From positions 209,942-273,941 of the forward strand of contig NZ_VJXY01000002.1 of the NCBI RefSeq assembly GCF_014831675.1: 64,000 nucleotides of DNA, read 5' to 3'. The notes beneath the pieces were generated by a model. The model saw nothing but the letters and a program-made list of their open reading frames with translations, was not told where the DNA came from and searched no databases. Source of the DNA: Komarekiella delphini-convector SJRDD-AB1 (GTDB lineage Bacteria; Cyanobacteriota; Cyanobacteriia; Cyanobacteriales; Nostocaceae). This document shows, piece after piece, positions 29,488 through 36,497 of the stretch (within the stretch, counting starts at the first letter, position 1; each line of letters opens with the position of its first letter). The position numbers and the translations under genes were made by a program.

Positions 29488-30013
29488 TGGCTTTATCTCT
29501 CAGTTTCAAAAAGCCGTAGCGGATTTAACAAAGCATCTGCCAAGGCGAAAGCATAGTCTTTGAGGCTATATCATTTCTCTGTAACGACATGACTGTGCTT
29601 TCGTTGTTTTGATTCCCTCTATTCAAAGAATATCATACTTTTTGCAAATTTACTTGCGATCAGCAAATTTTTTTGCTGAAAACTGTTTTTGACCTATAAA
29701 AGTCCCCAATCATCGTCAACAAAAGACTTATCTAAACATTTGCTTTTTACCAATTTAGTTGGTAATTAGTAGCTCTCAATACAGTTTTGGAAATTGATTT
29801 GGGCTTTGATGCTTGATAGGTGAGTTATACAAGCCTTAAGGAATCTACCACCAACCAATAAAAGCTCTTTGAGGTAAATTTTACCCTCACTAAAAATTAC
29901 CGTTTTTACTTAGGGGAATATGCAGACATCTGTTACACAATTGGGTATCTACCAAAGTATGCAATAGACGAGAGGAAATTATAGTTTTTAGCACCACAGC
30001 AATGGAGAGAATA
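29488..30013. other. Divergent leader of the HTH-PBP regulator
   Basis: About 525 bp with no gene, serving both the regulator and the plus-strand hypothetical genes. Besides the palindrome listed separately, it contains GCAAATTTTTTTGC near 29662 (a short inverted repeat). Confidence 0.5.
29748..29764. promoter_or_regulatory. Palindrome TACCAATTTAGTTGGTA, candidate operator
   Basis: Arms TACCAA/TTGGTA around a 5-nt centre. The inner 13 bases differ at one position from the palindrome in front of the ModA-like gene. The position suggests autoregulation of the HTH-PBP gene and control of the divergent unit. A further half-match (ACCAATTAGTTAC, 23519) lies upstream of mop. Binding is not shown. 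Confidence 0.42.
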
Positions 30014-30379
30014 ATGATTACTGAAGAAGACTTAGCCCAACAATTTACTGTAATTATTGAGTACACTCATCCACAGGTATGGGAATTGCTACGCCAGTGT
30101 TATGTAAAGGTAATTAATTCTAAATCTTACTTAACAATAGCGAATATCAAAACGTGTATCCGCTATACAAGATATATTGGAATTTACTGCCCTAACCGAC
30201 TCATTAATGCAGTAAAAGCCCAAAAAAACTTACTCACAGAAGTAGCAGAATATGTAGGATTAGTTGAGGTTGTTTGTTTGAATGCCAACAACTTGATGCG
30301 AGATCCTTTGTCAAATCTTAAGGAAACTTATCCTCATTTGTGGTTAGACCTGCTCTGGGTTGTCACGCAAGAACAATAA
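30014..30379 (+). CDS. Hypothetical protein, divergent from regulator
   Basis: 121 residues from ATG at 30014, preferred over 30002 because GGAGAGAATA gives a strong ribosome site just ahead of it. The protein (MITEEDLAQQFTVIIEYTHP...) is all-helical looking and soluble, with IRYTRYIGIYCPNRL in the middle. I recognise no domain. Its place next to the HTH-PBP regulator and a shared palindrome suggests co-regulation with the nitrogenase module. The next gene overlaps or follows by 8 bp. Confidence 0.65.
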   Translation: MITEEDLAQQFTVIIEYTHPQVWELLRQCYVKVINSKSYLTIANIKTCIRYTRYIGIYCPNRLINAVKAQKNLLTEVAEYVGLVEVVCLNANNLMRDPLSNLKETYPHLWLDLLWVVTQEQ

Positions 30380-30387
30380 GGTTAATT

Positions 30388-30857
30388 ATGAAAACCGAAT
30401 CTTTGTGCAATATTCTTTGCACAAAATCGGCAATACCAATCTTAATGCCGCACGAATTAGTTTTGGAGCTTGTCAAAATCTTATGAATCAATTATGTTTA
30501 CCTCCAGATGATTTACCTTCACATCAAACAATCAGGGTAAGTGAAATACTGTTCAGACAACTTGAAGAAGCAACTAAAAACAGCTTTTTCTTGGCGTGCG
30601 ACAAAATGACACGCGTTTTGTTATGTAGTTGTCATTGGTATTTCCAAATCAATAGTGGTATTCTGACGTTAATCATGATTTGTCACAATATGGAAAGTTA
30701 TCGGAACATTATGAAAACTGTTCCCCAATTTGCTGACAAGTTAAAATACTTTACTAACAGAGCTAAAATTACTGTCAGTTCTCCACTTGACCAAGGTACA
30801 CCTTGGATACTCAGTATAGATAACATCTTGCCTGAAGAGGACTTGCCCACTACCTAA
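30388..30857 (+). CDS. Hypothetical protein, probably frameshifted
   Basis: ATG at 30388, 8 bp after the previous stop with AAGG ahead, opens MKTESLCNILCTKSAIPILM but hits a stop after LELVKIL. The long frame (open from TTG at 30360) continues from ATG at 30483 as MNQLCLPPDDLPSHQTIRVS and runs to 30857. The two overlap as ATGA. The N-terminal part in the second frame is less protein-like, so one ancestral gene with a frameshift, or two tiny translationally coupled ORFs, are both possible. No domain is recognised. Likely same transcript as the preceding gene. Confidence 0.5.
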
Positions 30858-30984
30858 TAACTAAACCTTGTAGCGATCGCCTCTTCTTTAAAGTGGTCGC
30901 AGGGCAGAATTTACCAAGAAAGCGTGTTTAAGAGCTTGGGTGCGGGGAGTGGGAACGAGTGCTGAAATATGCCAGCAATCAATC

Positions 30985-31065
30985 ACGAGCGCTTCGCTAC
31001 TCATTGGAGTTAACCAACTTCCTACACGAGCGCTTCGCTACTCATTGGAGTTAACCAACTTCCTA
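30985..31065. repeat. 41-bp direct duplication
   Basis: ACGAGCGCTTCGCTACTCAT followed by TGGAGTTAACCAACTTCCTA occurs twice head to tail, in a 310-bp gap with no gene. The CGAGCGCTTCGCT core is a dispersed-repeat type. Confidence 0.85.
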
Positions 31066-31168
31066 TCTATAGAAACAACCGATAACCCCATTGCGGAAAC
31101 TTCAGCAACAGTTTCTTAATAACAATCTGCAATGCAGGGTCATCCTCCCAACATTCCTGCAAAAGGTA

Positions 31169-31342
31169 TTATTTTTCAAGTAACTTCTTCACCTTGTTGA
31201 TGATGCTCACTGGATCAATACCTTGATATGGGTACTGTTCCCACAAACCGCCGCAACCTTCTTTATGAGTTCCAAGATGGGCATATTTGGGAGTCAACCC
31301 CCGCTCTAACAGCCAAGAACCGTTTATTTTAGGCAAATGCAA
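31169..31342 (-). pseudogene. Unidentified coding fragment
   Basis: The minus strand reads LPKINGSWLLERGLTPKYA, HLGTHKEGCGGLWEQYPYQ, GIDPVSIINKVKKLLEK and stop. It is protein-like in composition (GCGG, WEQYPY) but only ~56 codons, with no ATG (only TTG) and an in-frame stop just upstream. I read it as the 3' end of a lost gene. The family is unknown. Confidence 0.38.
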
Positions 31343-31522
31343 CTGCTAGGTGAATTAGGGTACTATTCCAGCTTCATGAGACAAGCGATCGCTCTTATGG
31401 TCAAAATCTGGAAATTCCCTCAAAAATAATGATGTATTTTGACTCATAGTTGTTATTTCTAACGATATAAGACAAATAACTAAAAATAGTGCAATTTAAA
31501 AGTAGTACAAATATCGTAAATT

Positions 31523-31927
31523 ATGGACGCTGCTAAACGCCTTACCACTCTCAACCGCATCCGCAAACTCAGCCGTCTGATGGATACATCAATACGCATC
31601 CCTCTGACAGGTTTTCATATTGGAATAGACCCAATTATTGGTTTAGTTCCTGGTGCTGGTGATTTAATCAGTACAGCGTTTTCGGCTTACATTATATTTT
31701 TAGCTACCCGCTTCGGCATCCCACGTCAAGACTTAGCCAAAATGATTTTTAATGTTGGTTTGGAAACAGTTGTTGGTACTGTGCCTTTTGTGGGTGATTT
31801 ATTTGATGCTTTCTATAAGTCCAATATTCGTAATTTGGCAATTTTAGAGCAACATCTAACAGTAGTTGAACCAGAACTTAAAGAAGTGTCTGATGAACTT
31901 TACTCTCGTAAGTTCAGCCAAGTTTAA
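31523..31927 (+). CDS. DUF4112 domain protein
   Basis: 134 residues. The conserved DUF4112 core is visible: RKLSRLMDTSIRIPLTGFHI, GIDPIIGLVPGAGDLISTAF and VGTVPFVGDLFDAFYKSN. Two hydrophobic segments with Gly-Asp-Leu turns suggest a small membrane-associated protein. The function of the family is unknown. Upstream is a ~180-bp AT-rich leader; it converges with the DUF1499 gene. Confidence 0.9.
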   Translation: MDAAKRLTTLNRIRKLSRLMDTSIRIPLTGFHIGIDPIIGLVPGAGDLISTAFSAYIIFLATRFGIPRQDLAKMIFNVGLETVVGTVPFVGDLFDAFYKSNIRNLAILEQHLTVVEPELKEVSDELYSRKFSQV

Positions 31928-31977
31928 GTTGGTCGTCATCGCATCACTAATCTTGGCACTCCTTACAGCTAGTAAAA

Positions 31978-32469
31978 TCAAATATTTAAATCGCGTAGAG
32001 CCAAACGAATTTGTTCTACACGCCTGCGATTAACACCAAGATCCGACTCTCCCACGCGAGATGCCGAGCGTAGATGAATTACTGACTCATTGGGAGGTAA
32101 ATAAAACTCTACGTCATCAACAAATTTGAAGATGCGGCTTTTAGAAAGAGCATGAATGTAATTAGGAGTCTGTTCTATAACTTCTGTGCGTGGGACAACA
32201 GTGAGAACTTTTAGTAAGATTTCTCTAGCTGCATCGTGGTCTACATGATAGGCAATCGGCTCGATGGCGTGTTTGGGGTCAGCATCCTGACTTACAACAC
32301 AGTTGTTTGAAACCGGACAAGAACTAAGATGACCATTATCAACTCCCAAGCCAGAAGAAGCAGCCCAAGTAGCAGTAGGAAATATTAAACTACTAATCAA
32401 AGTTAGGAGTATTGCAAAAGTGAGACTCTGTAAGAATCTCTGCCGGAAAGCTTTTAGCAGATGGGACAT
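31978..32469 (-). CDS. DUF1499 family exported protein
   Basis: 163 residues from ATG at 32469, with GAGGAAT upstream as ribosome site; the open frame extends 18 bp further to a TTG. A signal segment (SLTFAILLTLISSLIFPTATWA) is followed by a DUF1499-like domain: LSSCPVSNNCVVSQDADPKH, TPNYIHALSKSRIFKFVDDV, EFYLPPNESVIHLRSASRVG and DLGVNRRRVEQI. It is probably periplasmic or thylakoid-lumenal; function unknown. The 91-bp inverted repeat lies 70 bp upstream. Confidence 0.87.
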   Translation of the reverse strand: MSHLLKAFRQRFLQSLTFAILLTLISSLIFPTATWAASSGLGVDNGHLSSCPVSNNCVVSQDADPKHAIEPIAYHVDHDAAREILLKVLTVVPRTEVIEQTPNYIHALSKSRIFKFVDDVEFYLPPNESVIHLRSASRVGESDLGVNRRRVEQIRLALRDLNI

Positions 32470-32539
32470 GATAAATTGATTCCTCAAGGTTTAAATAGCA
32501 CTTCGCTTATTTTCGGTCATTTTGGGTTACTACTGGAGT

Positions 32540-32630
32540 TAAGCTATTACGCTTTTAAATTGCACAGTCACTTATGAGGTTCGTTAACTGCTGACGGTTA
32601 ACTGTCAACCGTCAACAGCCAACACGAAAA
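32540..32630. repeat. 91-bp long inverted repeat, right copy
   Basis: Reverse complement of the copy at 18056-18146, with scattered substitutions in the heptamer part and near identity in TAAGCTATTACGC, TTTAAATTGCACAGTCACTT and ATGAGGTTCGTTAAC. The pair encloses 14.4 kb holding the IS630 and the whole nitrogenase/ModA block. Confidence 0.85.
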
Positions 32631-33204
32631 GATGTGCAGATTATATACAGATTTTTCTCAATTTGCTCAAGGGCATATCTAGGCTACTTTTTAATTAATC
32701 AGATGGTGGCGATAGGGCATTTCCTTTAAGAATTGCAAGTTAGGCAAAGCGATCGCAATTACTAGTTTCCACGCCAACCTCCAATCGTAAATGTAAAGAC
32801 AACATTTGCCAACCAGCTAATCAATGTCTGCTTATGTAGATTGGATCTGGGAACACGTCTTTGGAGTTATCGTTGACGACCTGGGTGGAGTATTGGGGGG
32901 TAAGCACGAAGGATTCGTGCTTGGCTTGGTCTGACGGGCTTGCCCAGACCACCGCTCCTAGTCGCCGATACCTTAGGAGTTATAGAAAAGATCTTACAAC
33001 CGACCGATCCTAGAATCTTTGCTTATGGTTAGAGCTTTAGATGCATAAAATCTAACTTAAGTTGGAGACGACTAACCAACAGTAGCATTCTAATTAATGT
33101 GACAATTCGAGTAAACCTTGCTTCATTTCCTTGTTGGTTAGATTCGCTAAATTTGTTAAGAACTGCTTGAGTTCTGATTTCAATTCGCAACAAAGAGATT
33201 TCTT
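32631..33204. other. Intergenic region with two hairpins
   Basis: No gene. Perfect hairpins AAGCACGAA/TTCGTGCTT (32902-32922) and TGGTCTG/CAGACCA with a GGGC/GCCC inner stem (32927-32951) lie side by side. They resemble the tandem hairpins ~0.8 kb downstream. Confidence 0.55.
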
Positions 33205-33396
33205 ATGTCGAACGATACCGAGCAAGCCAAAGCAGATCACCCACTTGGGTGGAATGTTCCGAACATCAACGATTTGCGCTCTGCGATCGCACATATCAAG
33301 AAGTTCAAGGGGCAATACATTGAAACCGATCACCCCGTCGATCCCAAAGCAGAACTTGCTGCGGGATGGGCGGCTGACGATGGTCGTTCCATTTGA
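33205..33396 (+). pseudogene. N-terminal fragment of a UbiD-type decarboxylase
   Basis: 63 codons: after a short leader, GWNVPNINDLRSAIAHIKKF and KGQYIETDHPVDPKAELA match the N-terminal start of UbiD-family (gallate/4-hydroxybenzoate-type) decarboxylases. The frame then leaves the family after AELA and stops within nine residues. The other ~430 residues are missing. It is a truncated relic. A tannase-family gene 0.8 kb away would produce gallate-like aromatics, so the pair hints at a former phenolic-ester pathway. Confidence 0.6.
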
Positions 33397-33604
33397 GAAG
33401 GGCGTGTGCGAGATGCGAACGCAACAGATTAATAAGAAAATTGAAGGCGTTCCCCTAACCTTCTTCGAGGCTCAGGTCGAAAGTATTCGCCATCTTGTCG
33501 CTACGTACGCTGATGTCCTGTCTGGAGAAACCTTCTCGTTGCATGAACCACATACCGTATTTGAACGGTGGGACAGGCAGATTGCTGCATTACGCTCACT
33601 TTGA
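33380..33604 (+). pseudogene. Unidentified C-terminal coding fragment
   Basis: A 74-codon frame (MVVPFEKGVCEMRTQQINKK, then GVPLTFFEAQVESIRHLVAT) overlaps the UbiD fragment in another frame. It ends HTVFERWDRQIAALRSL. It is protein-like but has no clear ribosome site and I do not recognise it. I read it as the end of a second broken gene joined to the UbiD relic by deletion. Confidence 0.35.
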
Positions 33605-33654
33605 ACTCCTTTGGGTTCATTCCCCACTCTGTGGGTTTATACTTTTGACTCACT

Positions 33655-33990
33655 CTTTTAAAGACGCGACGAATCGCGTCTTTGAAAAAAGGGCGTTGCA
33701 TAATTACGGGATAATTACTCTCACGCAGCGGAAAGTCTGTAGCAAGATCCCGCAGGGTGCACCGCCTTCCGGCGATGGTCTGTTCACTGCCGAGAGGCGC
33801 AAAGCCTTGCGCCTCTCCCTTGTGTCCAGAGGACACAAGGCAACCGTTCTTTTAGAACGGTTGGGCAGTAAGACCCGCATAGCGTTCATAACTTTTCAAG
33901 GCACAGACGCCGCGAAAAGTTCTGTTCGCCTCCGGTCTCCGTCAGGAGAAGGAGGGTTAGCCCAACCTAGGAAACTTTTCAAGACAGAGA
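33655..33990. repeat. Cluster of perfect tandem hairpins
   Basis: Four perfect stems in ~200 bp: AAAGACGCGA/TCGCGTCTTT (33660-33683), GAGAGGCGCAA/TTGCGCCTCTC (33792-33817), CCTTGTGTCC/GGACACAAGG (33818-33840, directly abutting) and CAACCGTTCT/AGAACGGTTG (33841-33863). Three are contiguous without a spare base. A further imperfect AACTTTTC/GAAAAGTT pair follows. No gene is present; short frames here are shadows of the palindromes. Confidence 0.85.
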
Positions 33991-34168
33991 GGATAAGGAG
34001 TTTGAGCTTTTAATACATCAAATTTCATCCCATGATTCAGCAACGCCGGATATTTATAATCAACGGGTCTAGACTACTACTTGTGAATGTAGGTTGCAGG
34101 GATAGGTCGCGATTCTCGTGCCGAGAGGCTGCGCCAACGCTCAACCATAACGTTGAAACTTTCTCAGA

Positions 34169-35899
34169 TTACTGAGGCTCAAACAAATCATTGCCAATCC
34201 AATCAATACGATCATTTGGGATTTGGGAAGGCATTACCCCGACAAAGTTGGCGGCATCGTCAATGCTTCGCTTGCCGTTATACCTAGCTTGCATCGGGTA
34301 AGGAAATATCGGTCTTGTTATGACAATGGTTGCATTGCTGCTTGTCGATCCTTGGGTGGGGTTGCTGAACCCACCACTTGCTGAATCATCAGCCGTTTGG
34401 GAGGCAATAATTTTAGTTGGGGGAGTGCCTTGTTCAACCCATGCCACAATCGGTGTGAGCCAATCCACGCGGCTAGGACTGGTTCCGCCTTGACAATGAT
34501 ACACTCCAGGCAGCATGAACAATCTGGCAAACGATTGCACCTTGGCAAGACCGCCCATCGTATCTTGAACAGCCTGATAGTAAGCGAGCGTGCCTTGAGG
34601 GGGAATCGCTGGATCAGCCCATCCATGATATAGAATGAGTTTTCCACCGCGATCGCGGAATGCTTTGAGGTTAGGGTTGGTGGCGTTGTACACTTTGCCT
34701 AGAGGACGCAGCCGATCAAAACCCTCAGCTGTAAATTGCCAGTCTTTGTAAGAGAAGGATGCAGGGGGACTCTTGGGAAAGGCGAGATATTTCAGATAGC
34801 TGTTAGAGATTTCGGCTGCCATTGGCAGCATTCCATCTCTACCGATACTCGAACCTGCCCATCCAAGCTCTGACCCAATTGTTTGGCTACCTGGATAAAG
34901 TAACCTCCCCTGACGATCCACAGCACCGCCATAAAGTTTATTCACGACGGCAATCTGAGCGGTTGTTAAACAGGTTGCAGTAGCGCGATTGTCAGTACAA
35001 AGAAGCGATTCAGATTTAAATGTGCAGACTCTTGGATCGGTGATTTGCCCATCTAATAATCCATCCTGACCATCACAATTTGCGAGCGCAGCCTTATGAA
35101 TCAGCGCGAGTTTATCAGAAGGCAGAATGGAATTCCCTTGTGAATCTTGGTTCGCGCGCCCATTCCACGTTTCGTATTCTCCATTGAGTGGCGCTTGGAT
35201 TGCGGCAGGTGCGCCAGCAATGATGCCGTTAAAGTCGTTTGGGTATCGCTGTGCTTCAGAGAGGGCTTGTCGTCCGCCATTGGAACAACCCTGGAAGTAA
35301 GAATAACTGGGACTTTTGCCATAGAACGCGGTGGCGATCGCTTTTGCGGCTAGCGACGTAACATGCTCTGAGCGATAGCCGAAATCAGCCCGCAGTTGGG
35401 GTTGATCCAGTCCCCAGAGTGCGCTCCCCGTGCCTAAGCCGCCGCCAACATGTCCAGTGTTGTCGAAAGCCACCGCAAAGTTTTGATTAAGTGCAGTGGT
35501 AGATTCTGGTGAAGCTCTCAAACTGCCGCAATATCCACCACAGCCAACCTGAAGATAGCGACGATTCCAATTTTGGGTAGGCAACCGCACCTCAAACTGA
35601 ATCTGCGGTGTAACGTATCCTTTCACCTCACAGTATTCAGGAGTCTGAGCAGTAGCAGGAATAACTTGAGCCGAAAGAATTGCGGTGGGAGCATCCCGAA
35701 GGGATGCAAAATCTCTCTGCATCAAAGTACTACAGGAATTAGACGGCATTGATTGCATAGGAGCTTGTGCGATTGCAGAAGTCTGGAACAATCTTGCCTT
35801 AGAGCTTAACAACAGGACTGAAAATACAAGGGTGATGAGCAAGAAGCGCAGAATGATCGAGCCATCTTGGAACAATGATTGCAGTCTTCGACATCTCAC
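34169..35899 (-). CDS. Tannase/feruloyl esterase family hydrolase, exported
   Basis: 576 residues. A hydrophobic signal segment (ILRFLLITLVFSVLLLSSKA) leads into a full tannase-family alpha/beta hydrolase: YLQVGCGGYCGSL, nucleophile GCSNGGRQAL with Ser206 and neighbouring Cys205, acid GWADPAIPP and His in LPGVYHCQGG. Cys before Ser and Cys after His give the CS-D-HC disulfide signature of the family. It cleaves ester bonds of gallate, ferulate or related aromatics outside the cytoplasm; the exact substrate is not readable. The nearby UbiD fragment suits aromatic acid processing. Confidence 0.88.
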   Translation of the reverse strand: MRCRRLQSLFQDGSIILRFLLITLVFSVLLLSSKARLFQTSAIAQAPMQSMPSNSCSTLMQRDFASLRDAPTAILSAQVIPATAQTPEYCEVKGYVTPQIQFEVRLPTQNWNRRYLQVGCGGYCGSLRASPESTTALNQNFAVAFDNTGHVGGGLGTGSALWGLDQPQLRADFGYRSEHVTSLAAKAIATAFYGKSPSYSYFQGCSNGGRQALSEAQRYPNDFNGIIAGAPAAIQAPLNGEYETWNGRANQDSQGNSILPSDKLALIHKAALANCDGQDGLLDGQITDPRVCTFKSESLLCTDNRATATCLTTAQIAVVNKLYGGAVDRQGRLLYPGSQTIGSELGWAGSSIGRDGMLPMAAEISNSYLKYLAFPKSPPASFSYKDWQFTAEGFDRLRPLGKVYNATNPNLKAFRDRGGKLILYHGWADPAIPPQGTLAYYQAVQDTMGGLAKVQSFARLFMLPGVYHCQGGTSPSRVDWLTPIVAWVEQGTPPTKIIASQTADDSASGGFSNPTQGSTSSNATIVITRPIFPYPMQARYNGKRSIDDAANFVGVMPSQIPNDRIDWIGNDLFEPQ

Positions 35900-36497
35900 A
35901 ACAAATCCCCTCTGATTGTTTGCAGTCTAAATTTTCAATATTCCGCATCTGCAAAGCGCAAAAATCAATTCAGATGCTTCAAATGGGCAAACGATTTAAT
36001 AATTTTTGGTAGACAATTCTAAAAATTTCCTCTATCTACAGGACTAAGTTGAAGCATAGAGTTGCGCTAGAGCCATTGATTAAATAATTAAATAAGTGTG
36101 TAATATTGATCGATTGATGGTGAGTCCAGTCATGTAGGCAGGTTTCCCGCTGTAGGGAACTGGCAAACCCGAAGGGTAAGAACAACCGAAGCAATCAGGA
36201 ATTACTTTTTTAGTGCAATCCATTTCTAAGGTATTATACTCGATGCCGTGGCATACTCCCTACGCTACCCTCTGGGACAACACGGGCTTCTCAATGCCAG
36301 AAAATCTTGAGTAGCAAGCTCAGCATTAAAGTCGCCGTCAATGATCCAATCTTTGTCTATTTGTTGATCTGTGATCATCTTCTTGATCGAAGCACCAAGA
36401 ATCTGTGCTGCCAGCAGCACTGGCTTAATTCCACTGCGATCGCTACGTCCCACGCAGGCCTTTACAATCAAGCTGAGCGATCGCTCCCGTCTTTAAT
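35900..36497. other. Intergenic region with structured element 36125-36215
   Basis: 600 bp without a convincing gene. One block folds locally: GGTTT, CCC-GCTGTA-GGG, AAACC, then CGAAGGGTAAGAACAACCG. It does not match a riboswitch consensus I know. A 68-codon minus-strand ORF at 36265-36471 spans HIP1 sites and has no recognisable domain. Confidence 0.45.

Noticed and set aside
36125-36215. Cobalamin or c-di-GMP riboswitch
   Set aside because: Short resemblance only; the conserved core bases of either class are absent and no suitable downstream gene follows.
36265-36471. 68-codon minus-strand ORF
   Set aside because: It runs through HIP1 and repeat sequence, with no domain or start signal.
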